Of a DNA stretch of 64,000 nt, positions 9,295-18,752 are shown piece after piece. Below the pieces are notes generated by a model. The model did not search any database. It saw only the letters and a program-made list of their open reading frames with translations, and was not told where the DNA came from. The DNA comes from Acidobacteriota bacterium. Lineage in GTDB: Bacteria; Acidobacteriota; Terriglobia; Terriglobales; Acidobacteriaceae. A program made the position numbers and the translations under genes. Positions within the stretch are counted from its first letter, which is position 1. The number at the start of each line of letters is the position of its first letter. The DNA lies in the NCBI GenBank assembly GCA_003225175.1, contig QIBA01000060.1, positions 1-64,000 of the forward strand, written 5' to 3'.

Positions 9295-11469
9295 TTATGC
9301 AGCTCGCGCCTGATCGACTTTTTCCATGCGGCGCCCACTGCTTGCCAGCCAGGGAAACGTGAACAGGGCGGCGGCCGCCGCGGTCGCGGAGCCGAAGATC
9401 ACAAATATTCCGAAGCGCTGCGTAGGCGGAAAATTCGATAGAAGAAAGATGCCGAAGCCGCAACAAATCACCAGCAATGAAGTTCCAATCGGCTGCCAGA
9501 GGTGGGAGCACGCCTTCGACCATGCGCTCCAGTCGAGGGTACGGTTTTCGCGTCGGGCAAACATGGTGAGATAGATCATCGCGTCCACACCCATGCCCAG
9601 GTCGAGATTGGCGGCGGAAGCAGTGATGAAGTCCAGCGGCATGCCCATGTAAGCGATGTATCCTCGGACCACTACGGGAATGATGAATAGGCTCACCAGC
9701 ATCGCTCCTGCCACTCGCAACGATCGCGAAAAGGCAAATCCCATCACGACGAAGATGCCGATCAGAATCAGCACCCCGGAGATGATGCTGGAGGTCACCA
9801 GCCGTGCCATTTGATCGAGCAGACTGTAGGTGCCTCCGACCAGCACCACGCGGAACCCGTTGCGCTGCACGATTCCCTTCAGCCGCTCGATGACCTCGCC
9901 CCGCGTACCCCTTCGCTGCGTCTCGTGCATGCGCAGCAGGTATAGAGTTCTCTCCCGATCGGCGGTGACCAGCTGGCTGGAGATTTCGCCGTACTTCGGC
10001 TGGTCGAGGATCTTGATCTCCTTCTCGGTCGAAAGAAAGATCGAGAACCAGGGACGCTTGGCCTCGCTCAGCACAACAGGAAGCGACGACACCTGCCCGA
10101 CGGCTGGGTCCTTCTCGAGCGCTTCCTGCAGACCCCAGAGGCGCTTGTAAGCCTCCTTGGTGTTCAGAGGCACGCGCTGACGGTCTTCAATCATGATTTT
10201 CAGTGGACTGCTGCCGCCGGTCCGGTCGACGAAATCGAGTCCAGTTCGAATATCGCTTCCTTTTTTGAAATACGAAGGCAGGTCCGGATCGGTATTCAGT
10301 CGCATCAGACCCAATGCCCCGATCACAGTGAACACAGCCATGGCCGCAACGATCAGCCCGTGCCGCTCGGAAAAGAAAGATCGCATGCGCGATTCGAATG
10401 CCTTGGTCCACCGCAGTTCGCTCGGCGGCGTGGCTAGCTGCAGGAACCACGGATAGATGGCGTACGCTGCGAGGAATGCCATCGTGGCTCCAATCGCGCC
10501 TGCAATTCCCAGATGGCGCATCGGAGTTGACGGAACCAGCAGCAGGCTGATGAATCCGAGAAACATGCAGGTGCTGCTCCAGAACGAGGGTGTGACTGTC
10601 TGCTTCACCGCTTCCCATACTGGTCCTCTTCCTTCAGCCTGCCGCTCGCCGCGAATCCGCTTCCAGTTGAAGGTAAGGAAAACCATTGGGGAGAGCGTCA
10701 TCACGAACACCATGGTCGAGAGATTGGCGGTAAGCGGTCCAATGGGAATATGCAGCATCTGGTTCGCAAGCAATGTGCAGGCACTCGAATCGGCACAGGC
10801 GATGAAGGTCCCAAGCAGAATCCAAAGCGAGCGGAAGATCAGGAGCAGCACCACGCCGAAGATACACACCGCCGCCAGACTGAAGACGCGCAGGTCGCGA
10901 GCCAGGTTTCGTGCAATCAATTCGCTTACATATGGCACGCCCGAGATCACGACCTTGAATCCCGGCCGCTCGAACCGTTGCTGCACAGCCTCAATTCTGT
11001 GAACAGTCGCCTCACTCACATTCCTCTTCAGGATCACGAAGATGTAACTCGCCTTCTGGTTCTCGGCGATCAGGAGCCGTCTCCACAAACGACTCTTCAG
11101 CGCATCGTCAATATCCTTCGGCCCGCGACTGAGCGACTCAATGCTGCTGACCCCGGCCACATTCGCCAACTCGTCTGAAAGCGCTGTCACACGCTGTAAG
11201 TAAGGCAGAGACCGGATGTCCCCAGCCACGGCAACGATGAGCTGCGGCGGTTCGGGAAACAACTTGAGGATCTGATTGTCCGCCCGCAGTTGCGGATCCT
11301 GTTCTGAAAAGAAAAAGTTTTCGCTAACCTTGGGTTTCAAATCGACGACACGGAAAAATATCCAGAGGAGCAAGCTGGTTACAGCCAGGCAGATAATGAT
11401 CGGAACCGTCGCCCAGCGAAAGCCGGTACCTTTAACCAGGAATAAATGCGAATTCTTAGGCGCTGTCAA
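9295..11469 (-). CDS. MMPL/RND-superfamily membrane transporter
   Basis: 724 residues with the two-fold RND layout. TM1 (residues 16-40) is followed by an extracytoplasmic domain and then five to six TM helices (about 195-345). A second repeat has TM about 370-390, a second soluble domain, and a terminal TM cluster (about 560-715). Phrases such as YVSELIARNLARDLRVFSL and FITASAANLDLGMGVDAMIY fit the MMPL and sterol-sensing-like subgroup (PF03176). Such proteins export lipids or hydrophobic molecules using the proton gradient; hopanoid or lipid export is possible but unproven. The start is TTG at 11469 behind AGGGAGAGA. There is no fusion-protein partner next to it. Confidence 0.83.
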   Translation of the reverse strand: MTAPKNSHLFLVKGTGFRWATVPIIICLAVTSLLLWIFFRVVDLKPKVSENFFFSEQDPQLRADNQILKLFPEPPQLIVAVAGDIRSLPYLQRVTALSDELANVAGVSSIESLSRGPKDIDDALKSRLWRRLLIAENQKASYIFVILKRNVSEATVHRIEAVQQRFERPGFKVVISGVPYVSELIARNLARDLRVFSLAAVCIFGVVLLLIFRSLWILLGTFIACADSSACTLLANQMLHIPIGPLTANLSTMVFVMTLSPMVFLTFNWKRIRGERQAEGRGPVWEAVKQTVTPSFWSSTCMFLGFISLLLVPSTPMRHLGIAGAIGATMAFLAAYAIYPWFLQLATPPSELRWTKAFESRMRSFFSERHGLIVAAMAVFTVIGALGLMRLNTDPDLPSYFKKGSDIRTGLDFVDRTGGSSPLKIMIEDRQRVPLNTKEAYKRLWGLQEALEKDPAVGQVSSLPVVLSEAKRPWFSIFLSTEKEIKILDQPKYGEISSQLVTADRERTLYLLRMHETQRRGTRGEVIERLKGIVQRNGFRVVLVGGTYSLLDQMARLVTSSIISGVLILIGIFVVMGFAFSRSLRVAGAMLVSLFIIPVVVRGYIAYMGMPLDFITASAANLDLGMGVDAMIYLTMFARRENRTLDWSAWSKACSHLWQPIGTSLLVICCGFGIFLLSNFPPTQRFGIFVIFGSATAAAAALFTFPWLASSGRRMEKVDQARAA

Positions 11470-11683
11470 AACGGCTCTCTCTCCCTACCAGCATTCCATG
11501 AAGCCAAAGCCTTTCAATCGCGATGATGACGATTGCTGTAGGAAAAGAGGGTTAGTCGAAGCGTAAGGATGTCTTGGATCTGCTGGAGACGGGTACTGGA
11601 CGGCAAAAATCGGCGTTATCTTAGTTTCCCAGTGCCTGCGCAAGCGGTGAGCAACGATTCCAATTCAGGCGGTAGCGTATTGC

Positions 11684-12646
11684 CTATCGCTTGCTTGCTG
11701 CTGTTGTTTCCTTGACAGGGGCACCGAAGAAGTTTGGGTCAAAGGTTACGGTCGCTTTCCTGCGCAAGTCCTCGACTATCTGCTGGGCGACTTCTGGACG
11801 GAGTCGACGCTCCAGCTCCGGGCGCAGCTCTTCCAATGGCCGTGCCTCCTTGGTGTCCACTCTGATCAGGTGATAGCCAAACGGGGTCCTCACCGGCTCG
11901 CTGATCTCGCCTACCTTGAGTGCGAAGACAGCTCTATCAAACTCCGGCACCATTTGTCCGTGGCCGAAGACATCCAACTCTCCTCCTCGTGCTGCCGAGG
12001 CCGCATCATCGGATTCTTTGGCTGCTAATGCGGCGAAATCAGCGCCGCTGAGGAGCTGTTTCCGCAATTGCTCAACCCTGGCTAGCGCCTCATCTTCAGT
12101 AAGGTCTTTTTCGCCTGCTTTGACGGGCGCTACTGAACCCTTCACCCGCACAAGGATATGACGCGCGTGAATTTGTTCGAACTGCGCCTTGTGCTGTTCG
12201 TAATAGGCCCGCAAGGGAGCTTCGTCCACGCTCGCGTGATTGGTAATTTCAGTGACCGCGGCGGCAGCCAGGTGACCCATCGTTTGAAACTCTTCCTGCG
12301 ATTTGAAAACGCTGGATTCATCTACCTTGAGGTGTTTACCCTCCTGCGCGAGTACGAGCACCTTAGCCACGTTCTCGGCAAACGCCTTGCGTCCCGTACT
12401 TCGCGCGCCGGCGCGATACTGCTCAGGAATGCCTTCGACAATGGCATCGAATTGCGCGGCTGTCAGTTTGATGCTTCCCACCGTGAGCACCACCTCATCC
12501 GCCGGAACTGATGGCAGAGCCACGGTCGAAGTTCTTGGGTTCGGTTCTGGTAGCAGTGCAGGGTTAGTAATTGGGACCTGCGCCAACAAAGGAAGTTGGA
12601 ACCAGATAAGAAAGTTGGCGAAAAGCAGTGTTCTCTTGTTGAACAT
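11684..12646 (-). CDS. Periplasmic parvulin-type peptidyl-prolyl isomerase
   Basis: 320 residues with a signal peptide (FANFLIWFQLPLLAQ) and a SurA/PpiC-like architecture. An N-terminal helical chaperone region (about 45-150) includes VGSIKLTAAQFDAIVEGIP. A parvulin domain follows (about 155-262; ARHILVR, GADFAALAAKESDD, GGELDVFGHGQMVPEFDRAVF, VRTPFGYHLIRVD). It should catalyse cis-trans proline isomerisation and help fold exported proteins. Its 3' end, including the stop codon, overlaps a short dispersed repeat (TATTGCCTATCGCTT near 11678-11692) that also occurs near 15100. It follows the M4 protease gene on the same strand after 138 nt containing a strong hairpin. Confidence 0.88.
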   Translation of the reverse strand: MFNKRTLLFANFLIWFQLPLLAQVPITNPALLPEPNPRTSTVALPSVPADEVVLTVGSIKLTAAQFDAIVEGIPEQYRAGARSTGRKAFAENVAKVLVLAQEGKHLKVDESSVFKSQEEFQTMGHLAAAAVTEITNHASVDEAPLRAYYEQHKAQFEQIHARHILVRVKGSVAPVKAGEKDLTEDEALARVEQLRKQLLSGADFAALAAKESDDAASAARGGELDVFGHGQMVPEFDRAVFALKVGEISEPVRTPFGYHLIRVDTKEARPLEELRPELERRLRPEVAQQIVEDLRRKATVTFDPNFFGAPVKETTAASKR

Positions 12647-12730
12647 ACTGGTTTACCGTCACCGGTCTCCAGGCATTGTCATCCCGCTTCACAAGCAGAT
12701 GGGAAAACCTGTGGAGCGTCGAAGTTAAAG

Positions 12731-12758
12731 GCGTGGCGCTGGCGAGCGCGCGCCACGC
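12731..12758 (-). terminator. Probable transcription terminator hairpin downstream of the M4 protease gene
   Basis: Nine-bp perfect arms GCGTGGCGC (12731-12739) and GCGCCACGC (12750-12758) lie about 25 nt beyond the M4 stop codon. Read on the minus strand, the stem is followed by CTTTAACTT, a weak T-rich tract. This suggests a terminator or attenuating hairpin between the protease and isomerase genes. Confidence 0.5.
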
Positions 12759-12784
12759 GTTTGCAGTTATCTCCAGCCCGCGAA

Positions 12785-14644
12785 CTAGTCGCCGTAAGAC
12801 AGGCAAAGACCGAAGAAGTTGAAAGTGCACATTTTGGGGACACCGACAGCGTCCCACGCATCGCGAACCTGCGCCCAAACCAGGCTGCCACGTCCGTAGT
12901 TGTCACCAGCAGCCCAAATGGTTTTTTGCCGCAGTTCCGCAAAACCATCAAATGGACCCATATATACGCGCTCCGCCCGCCAGAAGATGTTGGTCGCTGC
13001 AGAGGCGCCGATTCCACTGGGATATGCAGTCATGCAGAAGTAACCACATCCTCCTTTGGAGATGATGTAGAACGCGTAATTGGAAATCCCCGAATTGGTG
13101 TGAACCCCACCGTTGTCGAGGCCTCCGATCTGACGGTTCTGATAGAAGCGTGGCTGGTTGCCCGATTCGGGACTGTAGAAGTAACGCAGCGCGTCACAAT
13201 TACCATTGCCCGGCGTCCACGCCAGTTCCCCCATCTTCCACGTGTTCAGGCCGCAAACATAGTAAGGAGTTTCCCCGTACCAATACCTTTCCGTCATGGC
13301 ACCCATGATGTCTGAAAACGACTCGTTTACCGCGCCGGATTCATCTGCATACACCAGGTTGGCGGTGTACTGCGTAACCGCATGCTGCCACTCGTGCGCG
13401 ACGATGTCGAGGCTTGTGAGGGGACCTGAAGTCACGTTGTCGCCATCGCCAAAGTTCGTCGCACTACCATCCCACCGCGCATTTACCCAATTCGTCATTA
13501 CGTGGTTCCGAGCGCTCACCAGTGGTCCCAAGCCATCAACGGAACCGTAGTAGCCCGGTCCGCCAAAACTATCGGGACCATTCCTGCCCAGCACATAAAA
13601 CTCAAACGTGTAAGTCTGGCGACTCGCGAGTGCAACATCGGCGTTGGTAGACTCGCGATCGGAGGTGGCGAGGTTCCCAAAGATCACACTCGGGCTGAAG
13701 GCCTGGTAGGTGCTTGATACAGTGTTGTAGTTGTCAAACGTCCCCCACCGGGTGCAGGTGTCGTTTAATACATATCCGCCGAAGGCCGGAAACATCTTGA
13801 AGTACGAGCCAAAGCCATAGAAGAAGCCAGAGAACAGCCCCTGATAACCCTGGTAAAGGGTGGCGCCCAAGCCGTCGACACAAACAGCCTGATCGTTGTC
13901 GTAAGCCTCGACAATGTTCCCATTTTGGTCCACCCAGGCATGCAGCTGAACCTCGCCTTGCGCAGAGTGTCCTCTTACTACTACGTGATACGTCAATTTG
14001 CGTTTTCCCGGACCATCACCAGGATGGATCTCCAGGGCTGCAGTCGCAACCGGTAACTTGCCGCTGTCGACGAGCAACGAGCTGTCGGGACGATTCGAAT
14101 TCCCGGCAGTTGCTGCGCCATTGTCGACGTCGGCGCTGTCTTCGATCTCGCCGCCTTTTTGCTTCAGCATCTGCTTGAGCTTTTTCTTGGCGATCTCGAT
14201 TGCCTTCTGTTGACTTAGAGCCGGAGTTGTATCCACCTCTGGATCGTTCAGATACTGTCCGGACCAATGCGAGGCGTCCGCAGCGCCTTCCACAACGTTA
14301 ATTTGCAGATGGCCGCGCCGAACTGGAATGCCATTGAACATCTGCGTCAACTGGCTGTTCCACTGATTTGTGTTGTCTTTGAACAAGCTGGTCATGGCGA
14401 ATTCTTGCATAGGATCCTTCATCGCCATCTTGCTGCCGAGATTCTTAACCATCCATCCCATGATCACGTTCTTAGCCGCCGCATTTTCCTGGGCTGTGGT
14501 TGCCACTTCGGTCGGTGGATTATGGGTTGAATCAATGGGAGAGGGCAGTAGATCCTGGCCATAGGAAAGCATTCCAAACGCCATTATGAATGTCGCGAGC
14601 GTCCCCATGGTTTGAGTTCGAATTCCAAGCCGGGCCAGTAACAT
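12785..14644 (-). CDS. Secreted M4-family (thermolysin-like) metallopeptidase
   Basis: 619 residues with signal peptide, propeptide (FTP/PepSY-like, residues about 45-270) and M4 catalytic domain. The zinc site HEWQH (His417, Glu418, His421) is followed 20 residues on by NES (Glu441), matching the thermolysin HExxH plus glutamate pattern. The transition-state histidine sits in NGGVHTNSGI. The start ATG has AAGGAG six bases upstream. It should be exported as a zymogen, autoprocessed, and degrade extracellular protein. The C-terminal region ends without the PPC or P/Homo B domains often attached to this family. No regulator is adjacent. Confidence 0.92.
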   Translation of the reverse strand: MLLARLGIRTQTMGTLATFIMAFGMLSYGQDLLPSPIDSTHNPPTEVATTAQENAAAKNVIMGWMVKNLGSKMAMKDPMQEFAMTSLFKDNTNQWNSQLTQMFNGIPVRRGHLQINVVEGAADASHWSGQYLNDPEVDTTPALSQQKAIEIAKKKLKQMLKQKGGEIEDSADVDNGAATAGNSNRPDSSLLVDSGKLPVATAALEIHPGDGPGKRKLTYHVVVRGHSAQGEVQLHAWVDQNGNIVEAYDNDQAVCVDGLGATLYQGYQGLFSGFFYGFGSYFKMFPAFGGYVLNDTCTRWGTFDNYNTVSSTYQAFSPSVIFGNLATSDRESTNADVALASRQTYTFEFYVLGRNGPDSFGGPGYYGSVDGLGPLVSARNHVMTNWVNARWDGSATNFGDGDNVTSGPLTSLDIVAHEWQHAVTQYTANLVYADESGAVNESFSDIMGAMTERYWYGETPYYVCGLNTWKMGELAWTPGNGNCDALRYFYSPESGNQPRFYQNRQIGGLDNGGVHTNSGISNYAFYIISKGGCGYFCMTAYPSGIGASAATNIFWRAERVYMGPFDGFAELRQKTIWAAGDNYGRGSLVWAQVRDAWDAVGVPKMCTFNFFGLCLSYGD

Positions 14645-15131
14645 ATGTGTCTCCTTTTTCAGGGCACAGATAAGTGGCGTTGAGGTCGCGCACCAAAGTG
14701 CCGATTTGGGCCAACAGTCTCTTAGCCGAATGAAGTTCCGTGAGAACTCGATCTCTAGCCGAAGAGCGAGATTTTCACTCGATCTCTTATGTAAATTCCG
14801 TGGGTTCGAAACCAGGGCCGCTAGTTGGGGACTTGCTCTGCTTGTGGGGGTAGAAGCGGGGAAAGTAAGCTGACGATACTACCTGCCGGAGCATTGTCAA
14901 GGCAAAATTCGCGGTGTGAGCTGTGCAAATCTTCTTGTTGTCGTTGCAGGCGCGGAATTGATTGACCCACTCTCTGAGTAACAACTGCTGAGTACTGGGT
15001 GCGGATTAGTCTTTTGATCGCCCGGGAAATGTTTCCTGAAAACGTTCTTACACACTATCCTTGACGGGAAGGATCCTGCATTTGCCTTTGCTGTAGCTTA
15101 TTGCCTATCGCTTATTGCTTATCGCTGCTTT
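14645..15131. other. 487-nt intergenic region between divergent genes
   Basis: This holds the promoters of the divergent M4 protease and DUF72 genes. Visible structure includes two copies of ACTCGATCTCT near 14747 and 14776, with AGAGCGAG between them, so a small stem is possible. There is also a tandem of TTATTGCCTATCGC-type units just before 15131. I see no convincing coding sequence; a 65-codon minus-strand frame here looks spurious. No -35/-10 pair is convincing enough to call. Confidence 0.4.
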
Positions 15132-15842
15132 ATGAAAGTCCATATTGGAACTTCAGGATGGGCATATCCTACGTGGAAGCCCGACTTCTATCCGGCAAAA
15201 ACCCCTTCGAGCAAACTGCTCGACTATTACTCAACTCAGCTCAACTGCGTAGAAGTTAACTACACTTTCCGTGCCCGGCCGGCGGTGACGACACTGCAGA
15301 ATTGGGCGACGGTTACGCCCGCGGATTTTACGTTTGTTGCCAAGGCGCACCAGAGGATCACGCACATCAAGAGATTGACTGACGTTGATCAGGATGTCGA
15401 TTCCTTTTTTGCCGCGCTGCAGCCGCTGTTGCACGCACGTAAGTTAGGCCCAGTGCTTTTCCAGTTGCCTCCGAACCTCAAGGCCGACACGGATCGCCTC
15501 GCGAAGTTCCTGAAGATCATTCCCAAAGATGCGCCCGCGGCAATCGAGTACCGCAACATAAGCTGGTTTAACGATTCGATCTATTCCTTAATGCGCGAGC
15601 ACAACGTCGCGCTGTGCATAGCCGAGAGCGATGAACTAGCCGTGCCGGAGGTCTTCACCGCAAACTTCACGTACTATCGCCTGCGCAAGTCCGACTACAG
15701 CGATGCAGAGATCGACGAAGTAGAAAAGCGCCTGCGCGCAGCAGCCCAGGAACGCGAAGTCTATGCTTTCCTGAAGCACGAAGACACCCCGGAAGGCGCA
15801 ATCAACGCCAGGAAGCTGTTACAGCGACTGCGAAAAGATTGA
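15132..15842 (+). CDS. DUF72 (YecE-like) family protein
   Basis: 236 residues matching the DUF72 family. The start is MKVHIGTSGWAYPTWKPDFYP, followed by LLDYYSTQLNCVEVNYTF, then GPVLFQLPPNL and AIEYRNISW. The family adopts a TIM-barrel-like fold; its biochemical role is not established. The C-terminal segment (VYAFLKHEDTPEGAINARKLL) matches the usual end of the family, so the protein is complete. The TGA stop overlaps the first bases of the inverted-repeat element that follows. Confidence 0.88.
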   Translation: MKVHIGTSGWAYPTWKPDFYPAKTPSSKLLDYYSTQLNCVEVNYTFRARPAVTTLQNWATVTPADFTFVAKAHQRITHIKRLTDVDQDVDSFFAALQPLLHARKLGPVLFQLPPNLKADTDRLAKFLKIIPKDAPAAIEYRNISWFNDSIYSLMREHNVALCIAESDELAVPEVFTANFTYYRLRKSDYSDAEIDEVEKRLRAAAQEREVYAFLKHEDTPEGAINARKLLQRLRKD

Positions 15843-15974
15843 ACACGGAGGACACGGAGAGCACTGAGGGATTGATTCTTGCGTTCATAAGGTTTACGCG
15901 TTTTAATCGCGAGTATTTGCTGTGCCGTGCCACGGGTTCCGAATCCCTCCGTGTACTTCGTGTCCTCCGTGTTC
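15841..15974. repeat. 'ACACGGAGGA' inverted-repeat element starting at a stop codon
   Basis: The left arm 15841-15871 and right arm 15944-15974 are reverse complements at about 27 of 31 positions, with 72 nt between them. The left arm begins within the TGA stop of the DUF72 gene. The element gives open frames on both strands encoding NTEDTE-type peptides, which I regard as artefacts. The same family occurs at 6880-7043. Confidence 0.8.
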
Positions 15975-15993
15975 AAAGATTTTTGGGCATTGC

Positions 15994-16027
15994 CTTGTAC
16001 CGGCCGAGGGCCGCCGGAACCACGTAG
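15994..16027. repeat. Dispersed GTACCGGCCGAGGG repeat, single arm
   Basis: TTGTACCGGCCGAGGG followed by CCGCCGGAACCACGTAG. Near-identical sequence, as an inverted pair, occurs at 21556-21590 and 21677-21707. This copy sits directly after the ACACGGAGGA element and before the recombinase pair. Confidence 0.65.
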
Positions 16028-16109
16028 TCGAGAGCGTGTTCAAAGCTTTTTGGTTACTCTCCCGGCACCCCTAAGCCGGAACATTGATCTGCGAACGACA
16101 ATATTCCTG

Positions 16110-17030
16110 ATGTCCACTCCCGATATCCTTTTCGCGTTTCTCGCGTATTTGAAAGTTGAGAAAGGGCTCTCTCCGCTCACCGTCGATGCCTATCGCGGCG
16201 ATCTGAGGCAGCTCGCCGAGTTCCTGGAAAAACGAAAGCGTACGCTGCTGAATGCCGCGCGTCCCAATCTGCTTGCGTTTCTTGAACAGCTCACCGCGAA
16301 CATGGTCGATGGTCGCAGTCGCGCGCGCAAGCTGTCTGCGCTGCGGCATTTTTATAGATTTCTTTTGCTCGATAAGAAGATCAAACACGATCCCACTTTG
16401 AACATCGAGAGTCCGCGGCAGTGGAAGATTCTGCCGAAGTCGCTGACCCTCGAGGAGATCGATGCCATGCTGGCGCAGGAAAAATCGAAGCCACAGGATC
16501 CCGCCCTCGCAATCCGCAACGCTGCGCTGCTCGAATTGCTCTATGCCACGGGAATGCGTGTCTCGGAGATCGTGAATCTCCGGCTGGAGGATCTGAACCT
16601 GCAGGCTTCCTCGGCGATCGTACACGGCAAGGGAGACAAAGAACGCATCGTTCCCTTCGGAGTTGCGGCGCGCGATGCGCTCCTTGCATATTTGCGGGAT
16701 TCGCGTCCGCAACTTTGCCGGGTGCGTCGCTCGCCGCTTGTGTTTGTAGACCGAAGTGGAACGGGCCTAACCCGTGAACGTGTCTGGCGCATCGTCCGTG
16801 AGGCAAAGATCGAAGGCAAGGCGAGTCCGCATATGCTCCGCCATAGCTGCGCCACCCACATGGTGGGCAATGGAGCCGACCTGCGGACCGTCCAGACCAT
16901 TTTGGGACATGCCGATATCGCGACTACCCACGTATACACACACGTCGCAATGGACCATCTTAAGAGCGTTTATCGTGCCCACCATCCGCGCGCAAAGCGT
17001 CGAATCTCGACGCAAAAGGAGCCCGCTTGA
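16110..17030 (+). CDS. xerD: XerD-like tyrosine recombinase
   Basis: 306 residues: N-terminal SAM-like core-binding domain (about 1-90; [20 protein letters not shown]) and catalytic domain (about 105-295). The tyrosine-recombinase residues are visible: Arg in TGMRVSEI, Lys in [12 protein letters not shown], HxxR in [10 protein letters not shown], His in LGHADIATT and nucleophile Tyr276 in THVYTHV. XerCD-type enzymes resolve chromosome dimers at dif. The sequence around [10 protein letters not shown] and [13 protein letters not shown] reads more like XerD than XerC. The ATG at 16110 gives the normal family length; longer frames run back into repeat DNA. Its stop overlaps the next recombinase start (TTGA). 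Confidence 0.88.
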   Translation: MSTPDILFAFLAYLKVEKGLSPLTVDAYRGDLRQLAEFLEKRKRTLLNAARPNLLAFLEQLTANMVDGRSRARKLSALRHFYRFLLLDKKIKHDPTLNIESPRQWKILPKSLTLEEIDAMLAQEKSKPQDPALAIRNAALLELLYATGMRVSEIVNLRLEDLNLQASSAIVHGKGDKERIVPFGVAARDALLAYLRDSRPQLCRVRRSPLVFVDRSGTGLTRERVWRIVREAKIEGKASPHMLRHSCATHMVGNGADLRTVQTILGHADIATTHVYTHVAMDHLKSVYRAHHPRAKRRISTQKEPA

Positions 17031-18055
17031 AGTCCTCAAGGTCACAAAAGGCGGCGCTCTCAGCTGCAAAAACGCGCTCCGGAATGTCACAATTGCGGTC
17101 GCGAAAGGAGCAAAGTAGCTCCGATAAGGGCGCAAACGTGCCGCACGATAGCGCGAAAAGTGCCGCAGAAAGGCGGGTTGACGAGTTCTTAGCGGCCTTA
17201 AAGACGCAGCGAAATGCCTCAGAACATACGGTTCATGCCTACCAAAAGGACCTCGCGAAGTTCATAAACTACGCTGGTAAAGGCCTTGATTGGCGCCGCG
17301 TAGAGCATTTAACCATCCGCGGATACCTCTCCGAGCTGCTCGGAAACGGCCTTAGCAAGCCCTCTACAGCGCGCGCATTGGCGTCATTGCGCTCTTTTTA
17401 TAAGTGGATGGGGCGCGAAGGGCACGTTAAAACGAATCCAGCGGCGCTGGTTTCGACGCCCAAGCTGCCTAAAAAGCTGCCGCGAGTGCCCACAATGGAG
17501 GAAGTAAACGGCTTACTGGATGCAAATCTGCCGGAAAATGCCGCGTTTCCAGCGCGTGATCGCGTCATTTTCGAGCTCCTGTACGGCTGTGGATTGCGCA
17601 ATTCCGAGCTGGTAGGGATCCAGTTGGACGATATTGCGTGGTCCAACGAAGTGATTCGCGTCCGCGGAAAGGGGAAAAAGGAGCGCTTGGTGCCTTTGGG
17701 AGACGCCGCAGCGGCGGCAATCCGCGAATATCTGCGGGAAAGACAGCGCCTGATTGATGTAAAACGGCGCTCCTGCGCGGCGCTTCTGGTCAATTTGCGC
17801 GCGGGACCGCTCACTACGCGCAGCGTAGGACGCATCGTAAAGGCGATTGCGGTGGCGCGAGGATTGTCGTCAGACGTGCATCCGCACACTTTACGGCACG
17901 CTTTTGGCACCCATATGCTGGAAGAAGGCGCCGATTTGCGCGCTATTCAGGAGCTCTTAGGCCACGAAAGACTATCCACAACGCAGCGCTATACGCAATT
18001 AACGTCCAATCACATCACGCGGGTATACGATGCGACGCATCCGCGAGCGAAGTGA
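17027..18055 (+). CDS. xerC: XerC-like tyrosine recombinase
   Basis: 342 residues with core-binding domain (about 50-135) and catalytic domain (about 150-335). Catalytic residues: Arg in GCGLRNSEL, Lys in [12 protein letters not shown], HxxR in [11 protein letters not shown], His in LGHERLSTT and Tyr322 in TQRYTQL. The start is TTG at 17027, which shares TTGA with the stop of the preceding gene and has AAAAGGAG five bases upstream, indicating translational coupling. The N-terminal 40 residues are basic and low in hydrophobics, an extension beyond typical XerC. The order XerD-like then XerC-like suggests the two act together. No dif-like site was recognised in the window. Confidence 0.87.
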   Translation: MKSSRSQKAALSAAKTRSGMSQLRSRKEQSSSDKGANVPHDSAKSAAERRVDEFLAALKTQRNASEHTVHAYQKDLAKFINYAGKGLDWRRVEHLTIRGYLSELLGNGLSKPSTARALASLRSFYKWMGREGHVKTNPAALVSTPKLPKKLPRVPTMEEVNGLLDANLPENAAFPARDRVIFELLYGCGLRNSELVGIQLDDIAWSNEVIRVRGKGKKERLVPLGDAAAAAIREYLRERQRLIDVKRRSCAALLVNLRAGPLTTRSVGRIVKAIAVARGLSSDVHPHTLRHAFGTHMLEEGADLRAIQELLGHERLSTTQRYTQLTSNHITRVYDATHPRAK

Positions 18056-18085
18056 TTGGACGTTGTCCTGAGTTTGAGCGGGTTC

Positions 18086-18655
18086 CTAAGCGGCTCTGCG
18101 TGAGCGGCCTTTCTTAACCGATGCCGGACTACGGCGCGCCGGACGTTTTTCCTGCTCCTCCTCTTCCTCGATGCCCAGATTGTCCGGTTTCAATTTGCGC
18201 GACATCGCTTCGAGCTTGGTGCGGGTCTGCTCTTCTTCTTTCAAATTTTGGTTGAGCAGCTTCACCGCTTTGTTCACGTTGAGCTGGTCTGCGAGCTTTA
18301 TCAATGAGTTATAAGCGTTGATCTCATAACTTTCGACTTTGATCGCCGCGCCAACGTCGAAGATGGAAAGGATGTCCTCTGCCGGATCTTCTTCCTTGAA
18401 GGCATCGCGTTCTTCGATCAGTCCTTTAATTCCTTTGCATTCGCTAGGTTCCGGCTGCTCTCCAAGCTGCTCGAAAATCTGCTGGAGCCGCTCAACCTGC
18501 TTCTCAGTTTGCGCCTGGTGCTGCTGAAATCCCTTTTGTAATTGTGGTTCTTCAGAGTGATCCTCTGCCATTTGTCCCAATGCTTCGACGAGCTTCTGCT
18601 CAGCATCGAGCATGTCGGTGAGTTCGTGGACGAAGAGTTCTTTGGCGGTTTGCAC
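18086..18655 (-). CDS. YciF-like ferritin-fold protein (DUF892)
   Basis: 189 residues, mostly helical, matching the DUF892/YciE-YciF family: AKELFVHELTDMLDAEQKLVEAL, then HQAQTEKQVERLQQIF and VGAAIKVESYEINAYNSLI. Structures of the family show a ferritin-like dimetal four-helix bundle; a stress-related role is proposed but not settled. The start is GTG at 18655 with AGGAGG six bases upstream. Residues 160-189 form a charged tail (EEEEEQEKRPARR) that is an extension beyond the domain. It is divergent from the large acyl-lipid gene across 97 nt that must hold both promoters. Confidence 0.85.
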   Translation of the reverse strand: MQTAKELFVHELTDMLDAEQKLVEALGQMAEDHSEEPQLQKGFQQHQAQTEKQVERLQQIFEQLGEQPEPSECKGIKGLIEERDAFKEEDPAEDILSIFDVGAAIKVESYEINAYNSLIKLADQLNVNKAVKLLNQNLKEEEQTRTKLEAMSRKLKPDNLGIEEEEEQEKRPARRSPASVKKGRSRRAA

Positions 18656-18752
18656 AGTTGTCCTCCTATGGCCGAGCTAATAAGATTGCCGCACCGAAAT
18701 TCTGGCTGCCTTGCGTCTCGTGATTGCCGCAAATTTCCGTTTCTAAGACTCC

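Noticed and set aside
14800-14830. A GGTTCGAAACC stretch resembling a tRNA T-arm
   Set aside because: No acceptor stem, anticodon arm or D-arm can be fitted around it.
14787-14984. A 65-codon minus-strand frame upstream of the DUF72 gene
   Set aside because: No conserved features, no ribosome-binding site, and its composition looks random.
15761-16027. Open frames encoding NTEDTE-type peptides on both strands
   Set aside because: They lie within an inverted-repeat element and have low-complexity composition with no ribosome-binding sites.
16110-18055. Phage or integrative-element integrases
   Set aside because: No tRNA target, excisionase, phage genes or att repeats are nearby; both proteins have Xer length and motifs.
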